Under the pieces are notes generated by a model, which searched no databases, was not told the origin of the DNA, and saw only the letters and a list, made by a program, of their open reading frames with translations. A stretch of DNA of 64,000 nt from Neolewinella maritima (GTDB lineage Bacteria > Bacteroidota > Bacteroidia > Chitinophagales > Saprospiraceae). A program made the position numbers and the translations under genes. Each line of letters begins with the position of its first letter. The first letter of the stretch is position 1. The stretch covers positions 558,001 to 622,000 of the forward strand of contig NZ_CAKLPZ010000001.1 of NCBI RefSeq assembly GCF_923081025.1, in the 5' to 3' direction. Below, piece by piece: positions 7,537 through 16,162 of the stretch.

Positions 7537-9204
7537 ATGCTCCGTAGCCTCTCCGCCCTCCTGCTCTGTACCTTCCTCTGCACCTGCGTCCCCGCCCAGG
7601 AGACGGGCTACTACGATACGACGGCCTTCACGCAGGCGGATACGCTGCGGGGGAGTCTGCTGCCGGCCCGGGCGAACTACGACGTGACCTTCTACGGACT
7701 GCACCTCGACATAGACCCCGTAGAGCGTACCATCGAGGGTTGGGTGGATATGGACTATACGATCACCGGACAGCTGCCGGTACTACAGCTGGACCTGTAC
7801 GAGAACCTGCAGATCGACGACATCACGCAGGGGGATACGGAGCTGCGGTACACCCGTAAGGGCAATGCTGTATTCGTAGAACTGCCCCACCCGGTGGATA
7901 CCGGCAGCCGGTACCGGATGACAATCCACTACGGCGGTGAACCCCGGGAGGCACAGAATGCGCCCTGGGACGGCGGCTTCGTCTGGGCACTGGACCAGCG
8001 CTACCGCTACTGGGTAGGCGTGGCCTGTGAGGGCGAGGGGGCCAGCCTCTGGTGGCCCAATAAGGATCACCTCAGCGACGAGCCCGACTCGATGCTCATC
8101 AGCGTCACCGTACCGGAACGGATGTACGTGGCCAGCAACGGGAATCTGCTGGAGGAAGTAGAACTGGAGGGGGAGCGCAAGCGGCGCTTCGACTGGTTCG
8201 TCAGCTACCCCATCAACAACTACAATGTATCGATCAACGCGGGGCACTACGTGCACTTCGAGGATACCTACCGCAGCTTCGACGGGGAGGAGCTGGCGCT
8301 GGACTACTACGTCATGGACTACAACCTCGCCAAGGCCAAGAAACAGTTCAAGCAGGTGACGCCGATGCTGGAGGCCTACGAGCACTACTTCGGCAAGTAC
8401 CCCTTCTGGGACGACGGCTTTGCCCTCATCGAAACCCCCTACCTGGGTATGGAACACCAGAGCGGCATCGCCTACGGTAACCGCTATATGCGGGGCTACC
8501 TGGGGGGGCTGATCCCCGACGATATGGACTGGGATTACATCATCGTCCACGAGGCCGGCCACGAGTACTTCGGCAACTCGATCAGCGTAGCGGACCACGC
8601 CGAGATGTGGATCCACGAATCCTTCACCACCTACCTGGAGGCGCTGTACGTGGAGTACCACATGAGCGCCGCCGATGCCCGCCGGTATATGGTGACCCAG
8701 AAGAAGTACATCGAGAACGTGCGGCCGATCCTGGGGCCGCTGGGCGTGAACTTCACCGCCTTCGGCTCCTCCGACCACTACTATAAGGGGGCCTGGATGC
8801 TGCATACCCTGCGCGGGATGCTCAACGACGATCCGCTGTTCTTAGGCCTGCTCCGCAGCTTCTACCAGGATCATGAGCGGTCTACCGTCACTACCCAGCA
8901 GGTAGTCGATTACTTCAGCGCCTATACGGAGCGCGACCTGCAGCCCTTCTTCGACCAGTACCTGAAGCACCCCACCATCCCCGTACTGGAACTGCGGGAG
9001 ACGGACGGTCAGGTCATGTACCGGCTGCAGGCGGACGTGCCGGGACTAGCCATGCCCCTCGGCCTACTCATCGACGACGAGCCGGTACGGGTGACGGCTA
9101 CGGCAGACTGGCAGCCCATGGGGCGGGGTATCGCGCTGGATGCCGTGCGGGTGGATGGTACGCGCTTTTTGGTGGACCGGCAGGTAGTTGAAAACCCTGA
9201 GTAG
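7537..9204 (+). CDS. M1-family metallopeptidase, exported
   Basis: ATG 7537 yields 555 residues with signal peptide MLRSLSALLLCTFLCT and cleavage near VPAQ. The zinc motif is HEAGH near residue 338, followed 18 residues later by the third ligand in WIHESFTTYLE. The upstream substrate loop is GMEHQSGIAYGN, the variant of the M1 GxMEN motif that often occurs in Bacteroidota. It should be a zinc aminopeptidase working outside the cytoplasm on peptides. The protein ends after the helical domain start, so it is shorter than PepN (about 870 residues). It is followed by a palindrome at 9213-9289. Confidence 0.92.
   Translation: MLRSLSALLLCTFLCTCVPAQETGYYDTTAFTQADTLRGSLLPARANYDVTFYGLHLDIDPVERTIEGWVDMDYTITGQLPVLQLDLYENLQIDDITQGDTELRYTRKGNAVFVELPHPVDTGSRYRMTIHYGGEPREAQNAPWDGGFVWALDQRYRYWVGVACEGEGASLWWPNKDHLSDEPDSMLISVTVPERMYVASNGNLLEEVELEGERKRRFDWFVSYPINNYNVSINAGHYVHFEDTYRSFDGEELALDYYVMDYNLAKAKKQFKQVTPMLEAYEHYFGKYPFWDDGFALIETPYLGMEHQSGIAYGNRYMRGYLGGLIPDDMDWDYIIVHEAGHEYFGNSISVADHAEMWIHESFTTYLEALYVEYHMSAADARRYMVTQKKYIENVRPILGPLGVNFTAFGSSDHYYKGAWMLHTLRGMLNDDPLFLGLLRSFYQDHERSTVTTQQVVDYFSAYTERDLQPFFDQYLKHPTIPVLELRETDGQVMYRLQADVPGLAMPLGLLIDDEPVRVTATADWQPMGRGIALDAVRVDGTRFLVDRQVVENPE
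7580..7597 (+). repeat. 18-bp iterated motif, copy 4 (in signal peptide codons)
   Basis: GCACCTGCGTCCCCGCCC overlaps the end of the M1 peptidase signal peptide (Cys-Thr-Cys-Val-Pro-Ala). It matches the consensus exactly. Confidence 0.7.
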
Positions 9205-9212
9205 ATCAAGGG

Positions 9213-9289
9213 AACCGCAGAGGGCGCAGAGGGTCGCTGAGCGAGTGGTAGCCTATGGCTCTCCGCGTTTCTCCGCGCCCTCTGCGGTT
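9213..9289. repeat. Large palindrome between convergent genes
   Basis: The left arm AACCGCAGAGGGCGCAGAG (9213-9231) pairs with CTCCGCGCCCTCTGCGGTT (9271-9289), with one mismatch. A further CTCTCCGCGTTT lies between the arms. The gene on the left ends at 9204 and the one on the right at 9293, so it could act as a bidirectional terminator. Palindromes of this CTCTGCGCCCTCTGCGGTT type are dispersed in many bacterial genomes. Confidence 0.75.
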
Positions 9290-9292
9290 AAG

Positions 9293-9865
9293 TTATTTTC
9301 CTACAGCATTCACTGCAGCAGCTAGCTCGTCGTACCATGCCTGTCCATACTTTCTGATCAGGGCCGGCTTGGCGAACTCGTATACCGCGATCCGCTCCCG
9401 CTCCCCCCGGGTGCAGGCGGCCGAGCAGATGTCCCAGACGTCGTAGTTGAGGGCTTCGAAGTCGGTGTGGGGGTTCTTGTTGATGCGGATGGGGTAGAGG
9501 TGACAGCTGATGGGCTTCTTCCAGGCAATGGCCCCATCGTTGTAGGCCTGCTCGATGCCGCACTGGGCGGTGCCGGTACCGTCCAGGGTCATGTAGGCAC
9601 AGGGGCCGCCATCGATCAGGGGGGTATCGTGGCCTTCACCGTTGGCGGTATACTTTCCCTGCTCGGCGATCACGGCGCGGCCGGCGTCGGTGAGGTAGGG
9701 GGATACGGCGGGGTAGATGTCTTCTAGGATGGGTAGCTCGTCGTCGTCCAGCGGGGCACCGTAGTCGCCCTCCCAGCAGCAGGCGCCCTTGCAGGCGGTA
9801 AGGTTGCAGGCGAACTGCTCGGCGACGATATCGTCCGAGACCAGGATGGAGCCAATGAGTAACAA
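9293..9865 (-). CDS. DUF3109 family protein (cysteine-rich)
   Basis: The core begins LLIGSILVSDDIVAEQFACN, which matches the N-terminus of DUF3109, so I place the start at TTG 9865 (190 residues). An in-frame ATG at 9946 would add 27 low-complexity residues. Conserved cysteines appear as CNLTACKGACCWEGD (about residues 20-34), then single cysteines at GPCAY, AQCGI and ISCHLYP, and a terminal WDICSAAC. Together they resemble a YkgJ-like zinc/iron-cluster-binding fold. The function is unknown. Its start codon lies in a G/C-run tract with G-quadruplex potential. Confidence 0.8.
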   Translation of the reverse strand: MLLIGSILVSDDIVAEQFACNLTACKGACCWEGDYGAPLDDDELPILEDIYPAVSPYLTDAGRAVIAEQGKYTANGEGHDTPLIDGGPCAYMTLDGTGTAQCGIEQAYNDGAIAWKKPISCHLYPIRINKNPHTDFEALNYDVWDICSAACTRGERERIAVYEFAKPALIRKYGQAWYDELAAAVNAVGK

Positions 9866-9900
9866 GGGGGCAGGGGGTTGAGGGGTTAGGGGGTAAAGGT
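9866..9900 (+). other. G-quadruplex-capable tract in divergent promoter
   Basis: Four runs of four or more G separated by loops of two to four bases (GGGGG CA GGGGG TTGA GGGG TTA GGGGG) lie between the divergent DUF3109 and FAD/Fe-S dehydrogenase genes. A related tract is at 46187-46230. Confidence 0.6.
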
Positions 9901-9907
9901 AAGGCCG

Positions 9908-9914
9908 TATCTTG
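9908..9914 (+). promoter_or_regulatory. Possible -7 box for the FAD/Fe-S dehydrogenase
   Basis: TATCTTG at 9908-9914 resembles the Bacteroidota -7 element TAnnTTTG with one base missing, 38 bp before ATG 9953. Confidence 0.3.
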
Positions 9915-9952
9915 CCTCTTTGGTCCTTCGGTCCACTACGATCCATTCTCCA

Positions 9953-12900
9953 ATGTCTACCAACCCCGCACCCCCCTGGTCTATGCTGGCCGCCCGCCTG
10001 GAGGGTGAGCTGGAGACCGACGCCCTGCACCGTATTCTGTTCGCTACCGACGCCAGCGTGTACCGGGAGCTGCCGCGGGCTGTAGTCTTCCCGCGTTCGG
10101 AAGCCGATATAGTAGCCTGCGTGCACTTCGCGCGGCGGCACGGGGTGCCGATCACACCGCGGGCGGGGGGGACTAGTCTGGCCGGACAGGCCGTCGGCAA
10201 GGGACTCATCGTCGATGTAAGTCGCCACCTGCGCAAGATCATCGAGATCAATGCAGAGGAGGGCTATGCCGTCGTTGAGCCCGGTGTGATCCGCGATCAG
10301 CTCAACGCGGCGCTGCAGGAGCACGGCTACTGGTTCGGGCCCAATACCAGCACGGCGAACCGCTGTACGCTGGGGGGTATGTTCGGCAACAACAGCTGTG
10401 GCAGTACCAGCATCACGGTGGGAAGTACGCGGGAGCATACGCTGGAGGCGCGGGTGGTGCTTAGTGATGGGAGTGTGGTGTCTCTTTCTGCTGGTATCCT
10501 CTCCCCCGGTTTCCTCTCCCCCGGCCCCTCTCCAGGAGAGAGGGGAGGAGACCCGAATAGTATTGAAAGTAAGCGTTTGTCTTTCTCTTCACCAGAAAGT
10601 AGGTCTATTCCCTTCTCCGCTGGAGCGTCAGCTGGGGAGGGGGAATCCCCCATACTGGCGAACGTGCACGGTTGGCTAAGGCAGCACCTATCCAATCCGA
10701 CTACCCGACAAAAAATCCGGGAAGCCTACCCCAAGCCCGCCGTTACCCGCCGCAACAACGGCTACGCCCTCGATTTGCTGGCCCGGCAGGCGCCCTTCGA
10801 TCCGGATGGCCCGCCCCTGAACCTCTGTACCCTTCTGGCCGGCTCCGAGGGGACGCTGGCCTTCACTACCCAGCTGAAACTGCGCATCCTGCCCCTGCCG
10901 CCGCGGGGCTCGGCGGTGGTGGCCCTGCACTTCACGACGGTCGATGCCAGTTTGCGCGCCACCCAACTGGCCATGGAGACCAGCCCCTTCATGTGCGAGC
11001 TGATGGACGATACCATCCTCCACCTCGCCCTACAGAATCACGACCAGCGCAAGAACGCCTCCTTCGTGGAGGGCGACCCCCGGGCGCTGCTGCTGGTGGA
11101 GTACCGCGCCGCCACCGACGCCCTTGCGCTGGAGATGGCCCGGCAGTTGGGGAGATCGATGATGGAGCCCGGTCCGCTCGCCGTACCCGCTTACGCCACA
11201 CCTGCGCTCGCCGGTCAACCGCAGACGGACAAGGTGTGGGCCCTGCGCGCCGCCGGACTCGGAATACTCGGTAACATGGTCGGCGACGCCAAGGCCGTAG
11301 CCTGCATCGAAGACACTGCCGTAGCCCTGCCCGATCTGGCTGATTACATCGAGGAGGTGGAGGCCCTCATGCAGCTGTACCGGCAGAATGCAGTCTTCTA
11401 CGCCCACGCCGGAGCGGGCGAGCTGCACCTGCGCCCCGTGCTGGACCTGAAAAAGACGGCCGACCGGCAGCGCTTCCACGACATCACCCGCGATGTGGCC
11501 CGGCTGGTGAAGAAGTACGGCGGCAGCCTCAGCGGCGAGCACGGCGACGGACGGGTCCGCGGACAGTTCCTACCGGAAATGCTTGGCGACGACGTCTACC
11601 AGCTGCTCGTGGAGCTCAAGCGGACCTGGGACCCTCAGGGCATCTTCAATCCCGGCAAGATCGTCGAAGCGCCCCCGATGAATGAGGAACTGCGCTACGC
11701 TGCGGAGCAGCAGGTGGCCGACTACGACACCCTGCTCGACTTCAGCGCCGACGGGGGCATCCTGCGCGCCGCCGAAAAGTGCAATGGCTCCGGCGACTGC
11801 CGCAAGCTCAGCGGTGGGGCCATGTGTCCGAGCTACCGGGCCACCCTGCACGAGCGGGACAGCACCCGCGGCCGCGCCAACGTCTTGCGCGAGGTCCTGA
11901 CCCAGAACCAGCACGAAGACCCCTGGGCCCACCCCGCCCTGGCCGATGCCCTCGACCTTTGTCTGAGCTGCAAGGCCTGTACGAGCGAATGCCCCAGCAC
12001 GGTCAATATGACCAATCTGAAGGCGGAATATTTGCACCAGAAACAGGCCAGGGAGGGCCTCTCCCTGCGCACCCGTCTGGTCGCCGCCAACGAGTGGCTT
12101 TACCGCACCGGCGGCAGGGTGCCCCGGCTGGCCAACTTACTGCTGGACGCCACCGAGCCGCTCATGAAGTACCTGGTAGGCATCGCGGCGGAGCGTTCCC
12201 TGCCCCGCTTTCCGGTGGAGTCGCTGCGCACCTTCTATACCCGCGAGCGGCCCGCGGTGGCGGGTACGCGAGGGCAGTTGTACTTCTTTGGCGACGAGTT
12301 TGTCAACTACCAGGACGTGGAGGTCGGCCGCGCGGCCCTGCGGCTGTGGTGGAAGCTAGGCTACGATGTCCACTGGCCGGAGCATGCCGGTAGTGGCCGT
12401 GCCCAACTCAGTAAGGGGCTGCTTAAAGAGGCCCGCCGGCTGGCGGCCCGCAACGTAGAGGTGTTCGCCGATCGGGTAGGGGAGCAGGCGCCATTGGTAG
12501 GCCTGGAGCCCTCCGCCATTCTGGGTTTTCGCGACGAGTACCCGAAACTGTTCCGTGGTGATCTGGCGGCGCGTGCGCAGGTGCTGAGCGGACACTGTTT
12601 CACCTTTGACGAGTGGCTGTTCCGGGAGTTTACCGCCGGCAGGGTGGGGCCGGACGACTTCGGGCACGTGCAGCAGGAGGTGGTTCTGCACGTGCACTGC
12701 CACGAAAAGGCCCTGGGCGAGGCCAGTCAGTGCGCCGCGGTGCTCTCGTTGCCCCGCCACTTCAACGTCACCCTGCTCGATAGCGGTTGCTGCGGTATGG
12801 CCGGCTCCTTTGGCTACGAGGCCGAGCACTACGAGATAAGTCAGCAGATCGCCGAGCAGTCGCTGTACGCCAAGCTGCGCGGCCGCTCCACCAAAACACT

Positions 12901-12997
12901 GATCGTAGCGGCAGGTACCAGTTGCCGGCACCAGCTAAAGGACGGGATGGGGCGGCGGGCCTGGCATACGGCGGAGGTGCTGTGGCGGAGTTGGTGA
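9953..12997 (+). CDS. FAD-linked oxidase with Fe-S reductase domain (glycolate/D-lactate dehydrogenase type)
   Basis: ATG 9953 gives 1014 residues. An N-terminal FAD_binding_4 domain carries ITPRAGGTSLAGQAVG near 66-81, and the FAD-oxidase C-terminal domain carries GEHGDGRVRG near 527. Next come two ferredoxin-type clusters (CNGSGDCRK near 607, CLSCKACTSECP near 669) and CCG-type motifs (HVHCHEKAL near 912, DSGCCGMAGSFGYE near 942). This is the GlcD-GlcF or DLD fusion architecture, which oxidises a 2-hydroxy acid and passes electrons to quinone. Residues about 177-234 (LSPGPSPGERG and after) are an insertion made of palindromic repeats. Confidence 0.9.
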   Translation: MSTNPAPPWSMLAARLEGELETDALHRILFATDASVYRELPRAVVFPRSEADIVACVHFARRHGVPITPRAGGTSLAGQAVGKGLIVDVSRHLRKIIEINAEEGYAVVEPGVIRDQLNAALQEHGYWFGPNTSTANRCTLGGMFGNNSCGSTSITVGSTREHTLEARVVLSDGSVVSLSAGILSPGFLSPGPSPGERGGDPNSIESKRLSFSSPESRSIPFSAGASAGEGESPILANVHGWLRQHLSNPTTRQKIREAYPKPAVTRRNNGYALDLLARQAPFDPDGPPLNLCTLLAGSEGTLAFTTQLKLRILPLPPRGSAVVALHFTTVDASLRATQLAMETSPFMCELMDDTILHLALQNHDQRKNASFVEGDPRALLLVEYRAATDALALEMARQLGRSMMEPGPLAVPAYATPALAGQPQTDKVWALRAAGLGILGNMVGDAKAVACIEDTAVALPDLADYIEEVEALMQLYRQNAVFYAHAGAGELHLRPVLDLKKTADRQRFHDITRDVARLVKKYGGSLSGEHGDGRVRGQFLPEMLGDDVYQLLVELKRTWDPQGIFNPGKIVEAPPMNEELRYAAEQQVADYDTLLDFSADGGILRAAEKCNGSGDCRKLSGGAMCPSYRATLHERDSTRGRANVLREVLTQNQHEDPWAHPALADALDLCLSCKACTSECPSTVNMTNLKAEYLHQKQAREGLSLRTRLVAANEWLYRTGGRVPRLANLLLDATEPLMKYLVGIAAERSLPRFPVESLRTFYTRERPAVAGTRGQLYFFGDEFVNYQDVEVGRAALRLWWKLGYDVHWPEHAGSGRAQLSKGLLKEARRLAARNVEVFADRVGEQAPLVGLEPSAILGFRDEYPKLFRGDLAARAQVLSGHCFTFDEWLFREFTAGRVGPDDFGHVQQEVVLHVHCHEKALGEASQCAAVLSLPRHFNVTLLDSGCCGMAGSFGYEAEHYEISQQIAEQSLYAKLRGRSTKTLIVAAGTSCRHQLKDGMGRRAWHTAEVLWRSW
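10498..10552. repeat. CTCTCCCC palindromic element, family 1, inside a gene
   Basis: CCTCTCCCCCGG is partly duplicated and followed by CCCCTCTCCAGGAGAGAGGGG, translated in-frame as LSPGPSPGERGG in the FAD/Fe-S dehydrogenase. It belongs with the elements at 30015, 32993 and 34402. Confidence 0.7.
10607..10651. repeat. Second palindromic segment in the FAD/Fe-S dehydrogenase insertion
   Basis: ATTCCCTTCTCCGCTGGAG is imperfectly complementary to CAGCTGGGGAGGGGGAAT. It resembles family 1 elements of the GCTCCAGCGGAGAGGGG type and completes a compound insertion of about 170 bp. Confidence 0.5.
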
Positions 12998-13135
12998 GGG
13001 GTTGCAGTTCAGCACTTCGATCCGACCGTTCAGAACATTTCTTGTCAATAGTTTAAATATTATGGGTTGGGAGTTTGGGGTATGCGGTCAGCTACATAGT
13101 TTAGTATGGATATCTGATTGGTATTGTCATAGCGT

Positions 13136-13166
13136 CTACTATACCTGCATCGAATATGTATAGTAG
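13136..13166. promoter_or_regulatory. Perfect 9-bp inverted repeat upstream of the T9SS protein
   Basis: CTACTATAC (13136-13144) and GTATAGTAG (13158-13166) are separated by 13 bp and end 36 bp before ATG 13203. The size fits an operator for a dimeric regulator or a 5'-UTR hairpin. No regulator gene is adjacent. Confidence 0.5.
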
Positions 13167-13202
13167 GTCCGGATAATACCCTCCCCGATTAAATCCCAAC
13201 AA

Positions 13203-15476
13203 ATGAAAATTTGTCTACTACTCACCTTTCTCTTTGTGTTAAGCTCATCCATCACCGCTCAGGATACCTTCGAACCCAACAACACGCTGGCTACCGCCGC
13301 TAAATTAGCCTGCGGTAGTTCTCAGACGGCCTTAATTCAGCGTCTAGACGATCGGGATTGGTACAGTGTAGAAATTGCAACTGCCGGATACCTATCAGTC
13401 GAACTCACCAACGTTCCGGGTGACATCAATCTCAACTTAGAGATATATGCCCAATTAAACGGGCAGGTGCAGCAGTTGGCAGATGACGATGATAGCTTTT
13501 CCTCGAATGGGCAGCCACTCACCGCGACGACCTTCGTAGAGCCCGGCACATATTACGTGCACGTAGAGGACCAGAATAATAATGCCTTTAACAGTACGGA
13601 ATTTTATACAATTTCCGTCAGCTGCACTCCGAGTGCGCTGGAAGTAAACCAAACGGTCGACCTGGCCGCATCCATTCCGCAAGATACTTGTATCGAGGAG
13701 CGCATCTTTGGTGAAAATATGCGCTTCACAACCAGTGCGGACGGAGACAACGATCAGGACTGGTACCGGGTAGTAGTCACTCAGTCCGGTAGTCTGAAGG
13801 CTGCGCTTACCGCAGTACCTGCCGATTTAAATTTGGACCTTGGTATCTACGTTCAAGACAATGGCCAGACCCGGCTAATTGCGGATGATGACGATGACTT
13901 TTCCAGCAACGGACAACTATTGGTGGCTACCGCGTTCGTCGAGCCAGGTACCTACTTCATACGTATCATCGACCAAAACAACAATGCTACCAGTCAGGAG
14001 ACGTACAACTTCTGTCTGAGCCTGACGCCCAATGCGTTCGAAGTGAATCAAACCCTGGCACTGGCCGCACCCATTCCACAGGATACCTGCTTCAGCGACA
14101 ATATCTGGGGAGAGAATACCACTTTTACTACCAGTGCGGATGGTGATAACGACCAGGATTGGTTCGTCGTGGAGATCACCCAGACAGGTAGTCTTAAAGC
14201 TTCCCTCACCGCCGTACCTGGCAACATTAACTTAAACCTGGAACTATACATCCGTGAAAATGGCCAGCCCCGGTTAATCGCTGACGATGATGACGATTTC
14301 TCAGCTAACGGACAGCTACTGGTAGCTACCGCTTTCGTCACGCCGGGCACCTACTTCGTGCTGGTCCAGGATCAGAACAATAATGCTACCAGTGAGGAGG
14401 AGTATAGCTTCTGTTTGGATTTCACTGCCAACCTCCTCGAGGTCAATCAGACCATCGCACTGGCCGCACCCATCCCACAAGATACCTGCTTTGAGGACAA
14501 TATCTGGGGGGAGAACGCTACCTTCACCACCAGTGCTGAGGGGGACAATGATCAGGATTGGTTCAGCGTAGTGGTCACCCAATCCGGAGTCCTCAAGGCG
14601 GCGATTAGTTCCGTGCCCGGAAACATCAATCTAGATCTAGGGATCTACGCATTAGAAAACGGGCAGCCCCGATTGCTCGCCGACGATAATGATGAATTTA
14701 CATCTAACGGTCAAGCCCAATCATCCGCCACCTACGTGGAGCCCGGGACCTACTACATCCGGGTTATCGACCAAAATAACAACGCTACTAGCGAGGAGAA
14801 CTATACCTTTTGCCTGACACTCGCACCGAATGTGCTGGAAGTCAATCAGCTTTTTGCCCAGGCCGCACTTATCCCGCGGGATACTTGCTTCGAGGATAAT
14901 ATTTGGGGTGAAAACTCGACCTATACTACTACTACAACTGGCGACAACGATAGGGATTGGTTCCGCGTAGATATCACTGAGCTGGGTAGTCTGACCGTTG
15001 ATGTCACCTCCGTACCCGCTGATATCAACCTAAATCTTGAGATATACACCGCAGGAGATACCATCACTCCACTGGTTACCGACGGTGATGAATTTTCTTC
15101 CAATGGCCAGGATCTTCAAATCGTGCTGCCCATCGATTCCGTCGGAAGCTACTATATCTTGTTAGAGGATCAGGACAACAATCAAACTTCTGAAGAGAAG
15201 TATAATCTCTGCGCTTCCTTCGTGGGAGTGGTCAGTACGCATTCTTTGAGTAGTCTTGGCGTGTCCGTCTATCCTAATCCTGCCAGCGACCGTCTTGCCC
15301 TTACCGGGCTCCCCCCTACGGGAAGAGTTTCTCTCCTAACTACCCTGGGTAAAGTAGTCTACACTGGTTCCATTACACAAGACGTACTTCAGCTAGGAGA
15401 TCTGCCTCCGGGTATATATATCCTTGGTGTTCATACTGATGGTAGAATGTATACCGACCGTATCGTCAAGCGATAG
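13203..15476 (+). CDS. T9SS-secreted protein with five PPC-like tandem repeats
   Basis: This 757-residue protein has signal peptide MKICLLLTFLFVLSSSITAQ and a C-terminal T9SS type A sorting domain from about residue 680 (VSVYPNPASDRLALTGL up to DRIVKR), so it is exported and attached or released at the cell surface. Between them are five repeats. The first is about 124 residues; the next four start at EVNQT near nucleotides 13639, 14038, 14437 and 14836, a period of 133 residues. Each has GDNDQDWF, an acidic run such as IADDDDDFS, and PGTYF...DQNNNATSEE, which is the pattern of bacterial pre-peptidase C-terminal (PPC) domains. No enzyme domain is present. Base composition is visibly more AT-rich than its neighbours, which may indicate transfer. 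Confidence 0.88.
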   Translation: MKICLLLTFLFVLSSSITAQDTFEPNNTLATAAKLACGSSQTALIQRLDDRDWYSVEIATAGYLSVELTNVPGDINLNLEIYAQLNGQVQQLADDDDSFSSNGQPLTATTFVEPGTYYVHVEDQNNNAFNSTEFYTISVSCTPSALEVNQTVDLAASIPQDTCIEERIFGENMRFTTSADGDNDQDWYRVVVTQSGSLKAALTAVPADLNLDLGIYVQDNGQTRLIADDDDDFSSNGQLLVATAFVEPGTYFIRIIDQNNNATSQETYNFCLSLTPNAFEVNQTLALAAPIPQDTCFSDNIWGENTTFTTSADGDNDQDWFVVEITQTGSLKASLTAVPGNINLNLELYIRENGQPRLIADDDDDFSANGQLLVATAFVTPGTYFVLVQDQNNNATSEEEYSFCLDFTANLLEVNQTIALAAPIPQDTCFEDNIWGENATFTTSAEGDNDQDWFSVVVTQSGVLKAAISSVPGNINLDLGIYALENGQPRLLADDNDEFTSNGQAQSSATYVEPGTYYIRVIDQNNNATSEENYTFCLTLAPNVLEVNQLFAQAALIPRDTCFEDNIWGENSTYTTTTTGDNDRDWFRVDITELGSLTVDVTSVPADINLNLEIYTAGDTITPLVTDGDEFSSNGQDLQIVLPIDSVGSYYILLEDQDNNQTSEEKYNLCASFVGVVSTHSLSSLGVSVYPNPASDRLALTGLPPTGRVSLLTTLGKVVYTGSITQDVLQLGDLPPGIYILGVHTDGRMYTDRIVKR

Positions 15477-15540
15477 GTAGAGCAAGCGAGATCGCAGTAG
15501 TGGTGCTCCGCTAATGCGTTCATGTAGTTACGCTGTACAG

Positions 15541-15547
15541 TACCTTG
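15541..15547 (+). promoter_or_regulatory. Possible -7 box for the DUF3124 lipoprotein gene
   Basis: TACCTTG at 15541-15547 resembles TAnnTTTG and lies only 5 bp before the chosen ATG 15553, so it either implies a very short leader or is chance. Confidence 0.25.
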
Positions 15548-15552
15548 CCACT

Positions 15553-16071
15553 ATGCGCTGCTACTTATACCTCCTGTTGTCTCTTCTTGCCTTACTTACC
15601 GTCGCCTGCGATCCGCCCGAGCAGACCGTCAGCTCCGTCAACCCCAACGACTGGGCCGCCCGCCGCGCCACCCTGCCCGCCGATACCACCCTGGCCTCGG
15701 GCGCTACCTACCTGTCGAGCTATTCGCAGATCTATACCGAGACCGAGCACCGGCTGTTCGACCTCACCGGCACCATCAGTATCCGCAACATCAACCTGCG
15801 CGACACGGTCTACATCACCCGCGCGGCCTACTTCGGTACCGGCGGACAACTGGTACGCGACTACTTCCAGGACCCCATCCACCTCGGACCGATGGAAACG
15901 GTATCCATCATTATCGATATGCGCGACCGCACCGGGGGTACGGGCGACAACTTCTACTTCGAATGGAGCACGCCGCGTGACGTACACGAGCCGCTCTTCG
16001 AAGGGGTATACATCTCCACTTACGGGCAGCAGGGACTGTCGTTCAGCACCCGGGGTGTGCGGGTGGAGTAG
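15553..16071 (+). CDS. DUF3124 lipoprotein
   Basis: ATG 15553 gives 172 residues with signal peptide MRCYLYLLLSLLALLTVAC, the Cys being the lipid site. An ATG at 15514 would add 13 residues before it. The mature part follows the DUF3124 pattern: YLSSYSQIYTETEHRLFDLT, then TISIRNINLRDTVYI, a tyrosine-rich AYFGTGGQLVRDY, GGTGDNFYFEW, and a terminal GLSFSTRG. The domain is all-beta and found as a single-domain lipoprotein in many bacteria; its function is not known. The gene stands alone between the T9SS protein and the broken GH43 gene. Confidence 0.85.
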   Translation: MRCYLYLLLSLLALLTVACDPPEQTVSSVNPNDWAARRATLPADTTLASGATYLSSYSQIYTETEHRLFDLTGTISIRNINLRDTVYITRAAYFGTGGQLVRDYFQDPIHLGPMETVSIIIDMRDRTGGTGDNFYFEWSTPRDVHEPLFEGVYISTYGQQGLSFSTRGVRVE

Positions 16072-16091
16072 GTATAGCCGTAAAGCCAGTG

Positions 16092-16109
16092 AGGCGGGGT
16101 CACGGGTGC
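16092..16109 (-). repeat. 18-bp iterated motif, near match
   Basis: The minus strand reads GCACCCGTGACCCCGCCT, two mismatches from the consensus. It lies between the DUF3124 and GH43 genes. Confidence 0.45.
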
Positions 16110-16162
16110 GGCGATACGGCCTGATTTCGTATCATTCACCCACCCAATACGCTTCTACCGCA

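Noticed and set aside
7783-8805. 340-codon open frame antisense to the M1 peptidase
   Set aside because: The plus strand carries the HExxH peptidase with signal peptide; the antisense frame is low-complexity Val/His/Gly and has no family features.
11415-11435. Possible further copy of the 18-bp motif in the FAD/Fe-S dehydrogenase gene
   Set aside because: GCACCTGCGCCCCGTG encodes the family-conserved ELHLRPVLD and departs from the consensus in its second half.
13639-15230. CRISPR-like or tandem DNA repeat
   Set aside because: The 399-bp period is a protein-domain repeat with diverged DNA and a continuous frame, without short direct repeats and spacers.
15545-16162. Upstream part of a long plus-strand frame that runs into the GH43 gene
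   Set aside because: It is an out-of-frame shadow of the DUF3124 lipoprotein; the GH43 product starts at ATG 16163 with its own signal peptide.
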